This document shows positions 1 through 13,984 of a DNA stretch of 64,000 nucleotides, in pieces (positions within the stretch are counted from its first letter, which is position 1; every line of letters begins with the position of its first letter). The stretch comes from Solea solea. Its lineage: Eukaryota; Chordata; Actinopteri; Pleuronectiformes; Soleidae. The translations under genes were made by a program, and so were the position numbers. The stretch spans positions 22,639,458 to 22,703,457 of the forward strand of contig NC_081146.1 of assembly GCF_958295425.1 (NCBI RefSeq). Direction: 5' to 3'. The notes under the pieces are model-generated. The model saw only the letters and a list, made by a program, of their open reading frames with translations, ran no database searches and was not told the origin of the DNA.

Positions 1-38
1 CTGTTCAGGTCCAGCATCTGCTGCTTTTCTTCACCCAG

Positions 39-164
39 GTGACTGTGGTGGAAGGTTTTATGAACTCTGTGAAGCTCCATGTCACCGTTACAAACAAATG
101 CCTCCCACGGAGGTACACTGATTCTTATTTGGTAGTGACTCTGTGTCCAGGCCTGGGTCACAAT
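39..164 (+). other. Candidate internal coding exon, gene unknown
   Basis: A 126-bp open stretch (42 codons, starting VTVVEGFMNS and ending LCPGLGHN) is bounded on the left by a pyrimidine-rich acceptor ending cacccag and on the right by a good donor, gtgagtg. I do not recognise the protein. The frame stays open past the donor to about 350, but that part is purine-rich low complexity, so I prefer the spliced reading. It could belong to a plus-strand gene starting left of the window. It could also be chance. No partner exon is visible before capn7. Confidence 0.3.
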
Positions 165-1617
165 GTGAGTGTGTGTGGCTCCTGTGAGGAACTGGCTGTG
201 AGACTGCCAGCAAGAAGCTTCCCTTTCATATGGGAATTAATGAAGGGGCTGGACACATGGACAAGAGGGGAGGAGGGATGGAAAGGGAGGAGACTGGGGG
301 CCAGAGAAGGAGGAGAGAGGAGACATGGAGGGATAGAGAGGGGGAGATGAGATGACATGAAGGGGTGGGTGGAGTAGAACAGCTGAAAGAGATGTGAAAG
401 GACAGAGAGTGATGTGATTTCCGAGGTTAACGCTTTCATTACTGACTCATTTTTCTACACACAGTATCAAATCATGTAGTAAAAATAATCAATAAAAGAC
501 TCACAGTTTGTCACTAAAATTCAGAAACAACAAAGGTTACAATTATAGTGATCAGCAACAGATGAAATGTTACGTACATTGTGATATAAGTGCTTTATAT
601 CAAAATCAAATTACCACATCAGACATTAAGATGCAAATCAAGAGGATAAAAACCAACCAATAAAAATGAAAAGGGAGAAGCTTGATATGTTCACTGACCT
701 TTCAGACTTTTATATTCTTGTTGTCTCAGCACTTTAACATTTTAAAGTCCTCCTCAAGGTTGGTGGATACTGCATCATATCTTTAGAAATGTTATGAAAT
801 GCCATTTAAAAATGGTGATCCTAAAATCTTTAGAGATTTGTAGTAAAGGTATAGATTCAGATAAAGAAGGCAAGGGTTTATTCAATTCATGTCACCTTTG
901 ACCTGCAGTCTCAAAATTCACCTTTGCCTTAATTCATTTCCCACTGGAGAAACGGTTACAGAAATGTTTTAAAGATTTCAAAAGAAATAAAAACCTGAGA
1001 AAATCTGAAATTTTAGCAGGAATTGATTAAATTCCCATACACAAATACTTTGGTTTTTGCAGGCCCAACTGTGAGGATGCTGTCAGTGATGACATGGAGA
1101 GCTCATGTTAGATTTCCACATCGCCATCTAGTGGACATCTTCTAACACTGCAGAAACTGCACATTTTATTGCAAAAGGCATCAATAATTTGCAGTGCATA
1201 TTATGTCATTTATTATTATTTGTGATTTGTAGTTGCACTAAAACAATCAGTTCACAGCATATGTCCAATATGTTGTTGTGTGACTATAGAATAAAGATTA
1301 TATTATAGCAAACTCAGTGTCTTTTACTATTGACATTTTCACTGAGAAGCCAATACAAACTCCAAAATGCAATTTTTGACAAACAATATTGCAGTTGCTG
1401 AGAATTGATTATTGTTTTTACCTTGTTGGCTGTTTTCCCATCGAAATTACTTTAATGTGAGGATTATATTTGACAGAATATACCTACTACAATCATTTTT
1501 ACTATTAACATTTTCTGTACATGGTCAATAATGGCCCCTTACTGACCAGATTAAATGCTTAGTGGCCCCATGGTCATTTGAGTTTAAGACCCCTAATTTA
1601 GAGTTTTCGATTAATTT
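165..1617. other. Intergenic stretch with purine-rich tract
   Basis: Positions 245-375 are strongly purine-rich on the plus strand (repeated gggagg and gagagg motifs). The rest is AT-rich sequence with no coding signal that I can support on either strand. Confidence 0.5.
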
Positions 1618-1697
1618 AACCCCCGAAACCCGGGTCCAAACTGAGAACCTTCTTGCTATGAGGCAACAATACTAGCCACTGCAACACTATATCGCCC
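1618..1697 (-). repeat. Decayed head fragment of tRNA-headed SINE
   Basis: The segment matches the head end of the SINE at 31206-31573: an acccgggtcc block (T-arm side), then accttcttgctatgaggc, then a degraded version of gctaaccactacacca. On the minus strand this reads as the A-box to B-box part of the same tRNA-like head. It is short and diverged, so it is an old fragment. Confidence 0.55.
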
Positions 1698-2063
1698 TTA
1701 AATTGACAAAAAGTTCTAAAAAATAACCTTTGAACAGCGCTGTGTAATGACAGCGCGCTACCTGTTCTGCGCCTGCGCAACATGTGTTTCCCGGAAATTG
1801 GAAGGTTGTTTTGGAATCAGCTGCTTTACACTTGTTCCCTGTCCTGAGCTGATTTAAAGCCTTAAAGGGGCACTTAAAACTGCCGAAATATTGATAAACT
1901 TCAGGGTTAGTGTCAGTATGTTCCACTCGAGTTGACAAAACGAGCTGTGCTGCTTGTGAAAGACGGACATTTTTGATAAATTGGCGAATCACAGTGGCTA
2001 GTCGTAGCATGCTAAGTAGCTAGCTAGTAAACTCGCAGCCTGTGTCAACAGCTTGAGTTCAGG

Positions 2064-5000
2064 ATGGACTACACTGCACTGGAGGTCGACGCCTTTAAAT
2101 TCGCCAAAACAGCCGTTACTTATGACCAAAAGGGCAAATACAACGAGGCTGTATTTTACTACAAGGTAAGTGAGAGACTGTGGCTGCTGCCTGTCAACAT
2201 TAGCAGTGAGCTTATCTCACTTACAAACAAGTTAACGTGGACTTTCATAACGCAGCTTACCATGTAAAGGTGTGTCTAAAAGAACGCACCCTTATACCCC
2301 AGAATTATGTCAACGTTTTTTGCTTTCGGGTTTTTTAATTATAATTATTATTATTATTAGGATGTCATTCATTTTCACATCTCAGGATATCAAACTTGGT
2401 AAGTAAGTAACTAAGTACATTATTTATATACCACCTTTCACAGATATAAAATCACAAAGTGATTCACAATAACAATATAATAAAATAATACAAACAACCA
2501 AAGTACAGAACACAATAAACACACTACAAAACATAAATCACAAAACAGAGTGGACACAAGTTAGGCAGGGCAATGTGAGCGGTAAAGCCTTCCAAAGTCT
2601 AGGTGCTACTACTTGGAAGGAGTGGTCTCCTATAGTTGTATCTAGTTGTTTTTTTTTTAGCAAATATGTAAATCTCACAAAAATCCATACATTCCTAACC
2701 CCCTGTTTATTTTGCATTTGTTTGCAATAGGAGGCAGCACAGGCCCTGATATATGCTAGCATGGCAGGGTCCAAACTGGAGGGAATCCAGGACAAAGTGA
2801 GTGAATACACGGATCGGGTCCAGGCTCTCCATAATGCCGGTAAGCTCACCCGAGCAGATACACACTTAATTAAACTGTTTTAGTTTAGTTTACCGTTTTT
2901 GAATGAAGTACTTCCTGTTAAAAGGTGGCATCAAACATTATTGGTTACATGTGCTCAGACTTCTTTTGTTTGTTTGATGTTGTTTTTCAGAGTCGTGTTG
3001 CTTTATATCAAGCCACCTGCACATATTGTCAGACTGAGATGTCATATTTCTGCATTTTAATTAATATTCTGACAACAACTTCCTCTTTTCCATTATTCAT
3101 TTTTTTTAGCAAAAAGTAAGACTAAATAAATGATTGGAAAATTATAAAAAAACAAATCAAAGAAGACAAATAACACACTTAGATTAAACTGGTCTTGTCT
3201 AATAAGGATTTCTTTTATAACTTCACCTCTCTACCTACAGTTAGTCTAATCCAATATCTGCTGTGAGTAGTAATAGATATGAGAATGTTAGTTGTGTGTT
3301 AGAAACTGCACCCTGAAGACATACTTTCTCTGTTGCAGTCTGACCGCTTGTTTCCATGACTCTCCTCCCACTAAGGGTGTGTGTGTGTTTGCACGCACCG
3401 TACATGGGTGTGACCACAGAGACTGGAAAAATTCAGTGTTGTGTGGAGCTACTGAATGTTTTCTTACAAATAAAAAAACTAAAGTAACTGTGTAATATTT
3501 AAAGACCCTTTCTAGTATTTGTTTACGTGTTATTTCTTTATTCAGTCCATCCCCATCTGTATATTTTTTTTATTATGACACATAGGAGCTAGTTGATCCA
3601 CAGCTGTCTTAAGTAAGTTAAAGAGTGCTGTTTTGTGACTTCGGCATTTGAAATCTCTTGGTTGGATTTAGCTCTGACACAAACTTACCTTTACCTGCTG
3701 TTGCTGCTGGCAGCCTTGTTTTTACTGACATGATGCTGTGACAGACACTTTAAATCACTAAACTATATCCATTTATGTATCAATACTGGTAAGTCAAAGA
3801 GAAACAGTTGTGGTATTTTGCCCATATCTTTAACTGGATACCAGTTCAACCAGCCTTATCATGAGAATCTCAGTCGAAAGAGAAAGCATAAAAACAGTTA
3901 ACATTAACAGTCAGAGGGTTGCAAAAATTTGAGTGACAACTTTTCCTGCTCCTCAGTCACATATGTTCTTTATTTACATTGTGTATGTTGTTTGCTCTGA
4001 TCACTTCCCTGGACCTTTGACCCCAGTCCAGGCACAGACGAGCGACCCGCTGAAGTCCCGCCAGCAGGTGGACATGGAGCGTGCCCACTTCCTGGTCACC
4101 CAGGCCTTTGAGGAAGATGAGAAGGGAAATGAAGACGAAGCCGTTGAACTGTACACTCAGGCTGTGGAGCTCTGCATTAAGACGGTGCCTCTCTCTCACT
4201 CTCACTCTCTCACTCTTTTTTTGTCTGTCACACATTATTTCAACTTGTTTTACATTTTTTTTCTCTTGTCCTGTTTTTCCGACAGTCCAGTGAGACATCT
4301 GACCAGGTGCTGCAGACCAAGTTGAAGCAGCTGGCTCGCCAAGCGTTAGAGAGGTAATTGTGACATTTAATGTAGTCACCCATGTCAAAGGTCAGAACCT
4401 CTGTAGGACCAGGCTGTTTGTACATTGCTGTGTGAACTGCAAGAGTTTCAGAGGCAGTGTGTGTTCATGCACCCTGCTCTCAGGTTTGTTGTGTTGTTCA
4501 TTTTTCTTACATTTGACCTTTTAGTTCTGCACATCTCATGGTCTTTCTTTGAATTCTTTGAATTACTGCCTCACAAAAACAAACCATTACTCAATAACGT
4601 TTGAAAAGTTCTACAAAATGTAGCAGATTATAGATAATGGGAGATAATGTCTTAATTTAATTCATGGTCATTTATGTAACCAGGTCAGCAAAACAGATAT
4701 TTGTCAATTTTCTGGTCATTATCATCATTATAGCCTCTGAGCCACATGGGTGCTCATTTTTGAATTGCTGTCCACCTTTATATCAAGATACTTGTTTTGT
4801 AGCTTTAATTAATAAAACGCCTGCACAATGTTGTTTCAGAGCGGAGGGTCTTAAAGAGTCCCAGTCCAGATCAACTGCAGCTCAGGACAGGACAGGGATC
4901 TCTGCGAACAGGAATGTCGGTGGCAGCAGTTCTGGGGCACCAGTCCGCCAGTTTTTCCCCCTCGGCCAAGAATTCAGCCTCCACGACCGACCTCATCCCC

Positions 5001-8000
5001 AGCCGGTTCGGGCGGTCCAGTCCAGTGATCCTCAGGGTCAACGCTACACGTCTGAGGAGATCGAGGTGCTCAGGTGAGCTGGCATGGGGGACAATGATGT
5101 TCTGGGGGAAGATGAGTGACTCATAGATACCAGCATACCCGGAGAAGTCCAGGAAAAAGACAGAGTTTACTAGAATGTGGAAGAAAGCAGTTCCTGGAAA
5201 TGTTTTGAATCAGCTGTGAAACTACAGTGGCAAAATGAACTGTGCAGGAAGTCCTTTTCCCATCTTTAGATGTACTGTGCTGTTGGCATTATTAGCATGA
5301 AATACTAACAAATATGTAAATAAATCACATGAAATAGAAATAGGTGTTTGGAAACACTGAGCAACCAAACCCTCACAAATGTTTCTTTGTTTTTCATCTT
5401 TAAAATCTAGTTTTAGTTTATATTTTTGGTGTTTAGGACTCATCTTGTCCTTGTTCATTTTCAGGAGCACATCTACAGTCAATGGGATCGCCTATGTTCC
5501 CTTTATGAGTGTGGACCTGAAGGAACGCTTTGCCTTCCCTGTCCCTTTCTCGTGAGTATGAGCCTAATTATTTAATGGCAGTTTCTTTAAATATTTGAAG
5601 TACAATAGCAGAGACAATAAATGCCAGGACAAACCAGTCAGATTTAGCTTTGTGAATCATTTCTCTCTTGGATATTTTATACAAGATTTTTATTAGGATT
5701 ATCTAACATGTTAATAGAGAAAATTCTTAAACCTGAGGTGTTATCATTGTCAATGTTAATTTTTAGTGTCAAGTGTCAGATGTTGTAAATCAACACTGCT
5801 ATTTTTATACGCAAAGCTTCATCACACTCCTTACTTCAGTGTGTGTTTGTTTTTTTCTTCTCCTTATCAGGGACAAACTAGGGAAACTGGCGTTGTCACC
5901 CAAACAGAAAGCCATCTTCTCCCGCTGGGTGCGTCCAGACGAGATCTGCAATAACCCGACCATGATCATGTCTGTGTCCAGCTTCAGTATCAAACAGGTC
6001 AGTGTGCCTACTGGAGTGGAACGATTCAGCTAATGTAGTAGTGAAATGATCTCAGTCTTTTCATTTTCATCTAAATAGGCCAGAAAAGTATCTTCATTCC
6101 CACACCTATTCTGTTTATACATGTCTTTTTGTCACATAGCCTAAAAGTGACCTTTGTTCCTTTTGTCCAGACGGTTGTGTCTGACTGTTCTTTTGTGGCG
6201 TCCCTCGCCATCAGCGCAGCCTATGAGAGGCGCTACAACAAGAAACTTATCACCAGGTACTGTACAGTGTTTTTGTTTGTGCCAAATATTACATAAATCC
6301 TGTTTTTCTCTCACAGTGTTATTCTCACCAGGGATGAAATGCACAAGAAATGTCTTTTTTAATTCAATAAGACACTACATTTCCATGAAAAACTCCCGTC
6401 TAATTTCGTCACAGTGTAATGTGGCATGACGCTCAGTTCAGATTAAAGTGTTTGTGTTGACAAGCAGAGAAGCACAGACAAATCGCACAGACATCTGGAA
6501 AACAACAAACGGCACTGTGCTATTTATGGGGATGATGTGACCTTAAACTTCATGGACTCTACCTACTCGCTGTGCTAGTGTGATGAATACGTGATTTAAA
6601 AATTCTCTCAGATTGTGTTTCTGTGTGTCTGTCACAGCATCATCTACCCTCAGAACAGACGAGGAGAACCAGAGTACAACCCCTGTGGGAAGTACATGGT
6701 CAAGCTTCACATCAATGGTGTTCCCAGGAAGGTAATTTAAGACAAATCACCACAGTCACTCTCTCTGTACTGATGAGGACAGTTCAAGACGCATCACATT
6801 CAGCACAGTACAGCTGGCACGGCTGCTTCCAGAATGCCTGGAAAAGCCTGAGAAGAGAATATCATGGTGCATCTTGTGCTCCAGTGGAGCTTGGCTGTGC
6901 CCACAAGCAGGCATTTAAATCAAAACAGCAGGAAAAATTCGATTTATGCATACGTCAAACTCTTGCCTTTGCTTTATTTTTTTGATGAGGAGGCGTAAAA
7001 GCCCATGCCAGAGGTTTAGAGCTGTAAAGCCTGCCTTTTTGTTTTGTTAGGCTGCAGGGCCAAGTGTGACAACATTACTTTTTCCAATTTTATGCATAAA
7101 TCCGTTGTAAAAAATCAGTGGATCAACAACCCCTGGGTATGACGTAAAGTTGCTAATTTTCTTCATGGAATTTGGTGCAGTCAGTGAGTCGTTTATATAG
7201 AAACACAAACTTTCGTGGTGAACATCCATCCATCCATTTTCTACCGCTTTATCCTCCACAGGAGGGTCGCGGGGGTGCTGTGCCAATCTCAGCTGACATA
7301 GGGGGATAGGCGGGGTACACCCTGGACAGTTCGCCAGTAACGGTGAACATATTCTAAAGATATCTTTTATAAAGTGGCTCAATCTGTTGGCAGCTTCTTC
7401 TTTTTTTTCCACTCGTATGCCTGTTTCTAGCCGTAGGGGGCGTACACATTACATCTGACTACTTTGTGCCACTTCTTCATGTAACTGCACATAAAAATAA
7501 CCAGAGCTATTGCTTCAAAATCAACCAAACTCAATTTTTCAATGTCTCTGGTGCAGGTGATAATAGACGACTACCTGCCGGTGGATCGTAACGGAGAGAT
7601 GCTGTGCTCCTACTCCAGCAACAGGAACGAGCTGTGGGTGTCCCTGATTGAGAAAGCCTACATGAAGGTGATGGGAGGCTACGACTTCCCTGGATCCAAC
7701 TCGGTGAGTGATGGTTGCCAAGCCATGAGATTTAGCTAATTTAATTCTTCTGATTTGACTTATAACTGCTCAGTCCAAGGGCTGCAACTATTATTCCATT
7801 AACAGCTCCTTAAATCTGAATATTTCCTGGTTTCTTTGCTTGTATATAACAAATAAATCATTAAAACTGAATCATTTTTGGTTTGTGGACAAAACAATAC
7901 ATTTAAGAACATCATTATTTTCCAGGTTTGGTAAACACTGGAACTGAACATTTTCTGAAATTTTACTGACCAAACAAGTGCTCAATTAACTATGAAAATA

Positions 8001-11000
8001 GTCATTATTTGCAGCCCTAATGTCTGTCATTGTGTATGTGAGCAGTTGGGATTAAGGGTCACTCTGTGCAGACATCGTACTGATACTATACGTGTTTTGC
8101 AGAACATCGACTTGCACGCGCTCACCGGCTGGATCCCTGAACGCATCGCTATGCACTCTGACAATCAGTCATTCAGCAAAGACGACAGCTTCCGAATGCT
8201 CTTCCAGAGGTGGACACTCACACAACTCTTTGTGGACACTTTTATGTCGCGTACATTTTTAAGTTTGAAATGTCTCACTTCTTCCGTCTCTTTTTGTCGG
8301 CAGGTTTCACAGAGGGGACGTTCTCGTCACCACGGCAACGGGGGTGATGACAGAGGAGGAAGGGGAGAGATGGGGTTTAGTGCCAACACACGCCTACGCT
8401 GTTCTTGACATCAGGGAATACAAGGTTGGCGTAATCATATTTACTTTCTTAAATATGACTTTACAAGATTTTATTTCATTATCGTTATGCAAAGGAGAAA
8501 TAATGAAATCACAGCTGCTTGTATAAAGTTGTGTGTTGTAAATCAATAAGTCATTAATCAATTTGGAAAAATAAGCGTGGAGTTTGGAGGGTGAGTTCAG
8601 TCGTAAGAGTTGGAGGACAGAGAGTCTGATTATTTGTCAGCAGCACAATGTTGTGGATTTATTTCCTACATTTAATTCCTCGTTTTGCACAAATTGTAAA
8701 CTTCTTTCTAAACACTGAGATATTCAATCATCATTTCAACTTCTCATTCATACCAATTCAATACAGCATGTCCGATTGCCTTCAACTTAGGCAAAGGGCA
8801 GCAATCCCGCTGCAATTTATTCAGATATACTATGTATATATCTATTTAATTTTGTTACTTTTAATCTTTATTTCTATCTCATTTTAAATTTTGCTAATTT
8901 ATCCAATGTATTAGTTTTGTCACCGGTACTGTTTAGATTTTACCTCCCGTAAAACTGAATTTGATTGCTTTATTTATCTACTTTGTATTTATGTATCTTA
9001 AACACTTGCATCATTTGATACTTGCTTATTGACTTTCTCATTATTTAAAAAAAAAAATAGAAAAATAGTGTTTCTGCTGCCCTTTTTGTGTTGCAAGTTT
9101 TTTAATATGAACTTTGTTTGTATATGTGTTGTTGTATGTGTGTGTTGGGTTCTTTCTGTTTTTATGTGAAGCACTTTGACTTTTTACAACACTTTTCATG
9201 AACCAAAAAAATGAACACAGAATGTTTGGTAGATTGATTGATTCATTGATTGATTGATTGAGTGATTGTTCTTGTAGGGGATGCGTTTCCTGCAGCTGAA
9301 GAATCCCTGGAGTCACTTGCGGTGGAAGGGACGCTACAGTGAGCGAGACGATAAGAACTGGACGCCCAAACTCCTCAAATACCTCAACTTTGACCCCAAG
9401 ACAGCACAGAAGTTTGATAATGGTATCTCCATGCTTTTCCTCTCTTGATGTTACTATTAGTATGTGTATATTTGGCAATTAGTAGAGTACGTGAAGCAGA
9501 GACACTTCAGAATAATCTGATTCAAGACATTGTGGGGACGATGCTTGATCACTGAAGTAGGGGCCAGAAGACTGTTGCCCGGTCAGTTATGTCATGCTGA
9601 CATATTTACTCTCACAGGAGTCGTCCAGTTATCACTCAATGTTCAATTTTATTACATCAATGAGATTCATTTCATTTTTGCTGTCCTGTTTTGCTCATCA
9701 GGTGTTTTCTGGATTGCATGGGAGGACCTCTGTCAATATTATGATGTCATCTACCTGAGTTGGAACCCCGCCCTATTCCAACAGTCCTCCTGTATTCACA
9801 GGTGTGTGTTGATTACAGGAATCAGTGCAAAGTAGGGCTGTGCGCAGGCAGTAGCTGAAATCAGTATCCTGTGTGTGTCACTTTGTGGGCTGGAGACTGT
9901 AATGTTTGATTCGAACGATCTAACAAATCAGTAAATTGACAAAGAACTTCAAATTTTGTGTCTATAATCCTACTTTTGTCTTCGATTTGAGATGAAAATG
10001 TGATTGTGCCTGCATGTACAATTCAGAAAAACAAAGCCCTCTCTGAAGTGTGTGATGTGCTTTGTGTGTTCCCTCTGCAGCAGCTGGGATGGGAAGCAGG
10101 GCCCAGTCAAAGATGTCTACAGTCTGGCCAACAATCCTCAGTTCAAGCTGGAGGTCCAGTGTCCAACAGGTGGCGCTGCTGTTTGGGTACTGCTCACCAG
10201 ACACATCACTGACAAGGTATAAATACAGATCCATGTTATTTGAACTCCTCTATACATTCACTAATGCTTTAATCACTATTATGTTGTGACCATTTTATTT
10301 TCTTACTCTGTAAAGTGTCCTTGGGTACTTTGAAATACACTATAAATACAGATTTATTTCATTCACATTATTATTTTTGTATTTTGACTTTGACATGATA
10401 GTTAAATATCTCACCTTTCTAATCTGTGTGCTTGTTTGTCCAGGATGACTTTGCACAGAACCGGGAGTTTATCACGCTGGTCGTTTATAAGACGGATGGA
10501 AAGAAAGTTTACTACCCAGGTGAGGTGTTCGATGCCTGTAGCTGGACTCAGACTACAGGAATTCCTTACAGATTAAACCTTGATTTGGTCCTTCCAAGAA
10601 TCAGATTATCTAATAGTGCACACAGAGTTTATGCTGGTACCACTGAGCTGAAAGAACAGCAACAGCCAATCAAACAATGATACACTTTTTGATGATACAC
10701 TTTTTGACTTTTTGTCAGCTAGCAGGCTACTATTGCATGTCTACAATACTTTTTTTTTATTATCCATACTTTTAACCCTGTCTTTTTATTCATGAACATC
10801 ACAGCAAATACAGCAAAAACACTGTTGCCCTTTTTGTTTTCATCTGCTTCCTGTAACATGAGCGATGCGAGAGTATGCTTTATAGTGTTGATATTATCCT
10901 GCACCACATTTTCAAATTCCATATGTGCATGTCAAGGTTAGAGAGAAAGAAATATGCGATAATGTCCCTTCTTATTGGAGTTCCTAGCATCACTCACGTC

Positions 11001-13950
11001 TGTGAGATATGTTCTGTAGATGTTGTTTGACAGCAGCACTATTTTATGGTGCACCTTTTTTTCCACCACACAACCAAAGATCACTCCAGCTGTAGCAAAT
11101 CATACAATGTTTGTCTATAAAACCTTATAGTTATGAAATAATACAGCCTGTCACGCTGACTTTATCGTTCCTTCTAGCAGGGAGCTTTGCACTTTCTGCA
11201 ACAGCACTACTTTATTCTTCTCCTTTTATTTTCTGTCCCTCACACGACCGAAGATGACTAATCACACCCTAACCCACATCACTGCAAAATGTTCCACAGT
11301 GTTCACTTCTCCTGTGAATAAACAAACCCCCCCCCCACCCCTGCTCTTTCCACAGCCGACCCTCCTCCTTTCATCGACGGCATCCGAATCAACAGCCCAC
11401 ACTACCTGACCAAGATGAGGCTGACCAGTGCCGGTACACACACCTTTACGCTGGTGGTATCCCAATACGAGAAGCAGAACACCATAAACTACACACTACG
11501 GGTGAGAAGTCTTTTGTGTTTGGTGTTTGTTTGTGCATTTAATGCTCCAACACCTGGTGCTGTCACATCCACCATTCACACTACCCTTAGCAACTAAAAC
11601 ACAGATGTTTGGACAGGCAGAAACAGGCCCTTTGGAAACATTAACTTCCACATTGTTTCCTATCAGTTGCAATTCCATAACGAGCTGTAAGTAAAAAGGG
11701 CTGTTTACTGAAATGACTCATTTAAACTGAACTGAACAGCTCTCTCTGCCGAGCTCAGAATTCAACTCTCTCACCAGAGATCAAAGTAGAAAGAAGTTTA
11801 CAGACGTCTCTGCTGTGAAATATTTACTTGAAAACTGAGTAGTCACAAATAAATGAACATCTTTGTTTCAAAGTCAGGAATGACATTTAGGAACATGTTA
11901 CATAATTGCTGATGATAGTAATCTTGTAATCTTGGGTGTATTGTTCTTGTATTCACCTGATCCCTCAGAACATCGGCCATTACATGTTTATTGTGTGTGC
12001 GTGGCGTTTTGGTTATTAAATTCACTGTCTGACTGACTGATAAGAATCTGTTCATGTTCCTTTGTCAAACCAGCTCATAATTATCATTTCTTTTTACCAG
12101 GTGTACTCTGGATGCAAATTCTCCTTCTCCAAAATCCCGAATCCCTTCACTCACACAAAAAGGGTACGTTATCATCTCATGTTGATGCTACATCCGGGTG
12201 CAGCATAATAGATCTGTTTTCATCAGTCGTTGAGTTTGTGTCTCTTGCATCTGTTGATAGTTCAACGGCCAGTGGAAAGGGATCAGTGCTGGAGGTTGTG
12301 GGAACTATAAGGATTCATACAAACACAATCCAATCTATCAGATTAACCTGGAGCGCCCGGGACCGCTGCTCATCGAGCTCCGAGGATCCAGGTCAGTCTA
12401 ACGCCCGGGAGTGATTAGCCAGTGTAGTTTTTATGCCTTATGCCAGATATTTTTTACAATGGATCATTTCCAAAAAAGCTATCTCTGCCAAACCAAGTCT
12501 CTGTGACGTAAAATGCCACTTTCATGTAGACGAGACATGAGGTTCTAAAGCAGAGGGAAAAAGGTTGTTTTGCAAAATATCTGTATCCAAAGTTCAAATT
12601 CACATTTGTTTGTAAAGCAGAGTATTATGCAAAACTACTTTACTGTGCTTTACATACTGATGGAATAATATTATACAGTACAAACAGTAGTTGACCCAGA
12701 CAAATCATGTGATGGCAGATTGTAAAATGAGTTATATAGCCTCTCACACTGACTTTAATTTTTATGACTGGTGGTAAACTTTGCACTTCTGGTTCAGTTC
12801 AGTTAAAGTTGTTACAGAAATGTCAAAAATTTGCAAAATTTAGAATTCATGTCACAATAAAAACATTAATATCAGTTGCAAGTTTCATTTGTAACACTTG
12901 CCATTAATAATAAAGATGATTTGGGATCATTTTGAGCTTTATCAACTGTTCTTAAAGTGTATTTGTTTGTCTGTGCAGGCAGTACAGTGTCGGCTTTGAG
13001 ATGGTGACTGTGTCGATGGTGGGAGATCCAGGTCCAGCAGCTTTCCAGAAGAAGAGCAGTGGAGATTACAGGTACATTCCAACATTGTTGCACTGGGGGG
13101 AAAAAAGAAATGTATTGTTATTTGAACATAGAATGAACAATATCAACTGATAAGAACAAAGTAAATGAAGCCATATCATTTAGTCCACAAACCAAAATTA
13201 TTCAGTTTTAATGATTTCTTTGTTGTATGTAGCAGTGAAATCATAAAATATTCACATTTAAGAAGCTTGTTTCGATTACCTTTTGTTTACCATTTTTGAT
13301 AAAGGGATGTCTCTGTCCAAATTAATTTAAGTTGCTTTCAGACCTGCACTGAAGTCTGCACGTTCTCCAAAGGATGTCTGGCCCCAGATCTGTTGCCATT
13401 TTCCTGAGTTCTTGTCTGAAAACGGCTTTAGAGAGTAAAATAGCTGCCTGAACGCGTTTCCAAAATGGCTGCAGAGTTGCAAAATAGAATAGAGAAATAC
13501 TTTATTCATCCCCAAGGGGAAATTGTTTCAACATAGCAGCAATTCAAACAAATATTATAAACATAAAATGTAATGTTAACATAAAATGTAAAATGTGCAA
13601 CAGTGAGAAAAAAAATAGTGCAATAATAAAGGAATGGCATGAAGGAGTGCAATGGCATACTGTATGTCGCGAAGAGAAAATGTGCATTGTGCAAATGAGC
13701 AGTCTTTTTTATTTATTTGTTTATTTTTTTTATTTATTTTTTTTTGTTACAGAGAGTTACAGAGAGTTATTGTAAGTCTTTAAAACTCTAGTAAAACTCG
13801 CCTTAAAAGATGTTGGTACAAGTGAACATTTGAAGTTTTCTTCAGCACAACAGAGAATCAATCACACCGAGAAAGCCGAGTCATTAGCACAGAAACATCA
13901 GCATTATGTCTGTCAGACACACTGAGGTTCACAGTCTGATCAGTGGTCTG

Positions 13951-13984
<34 letters not shown>

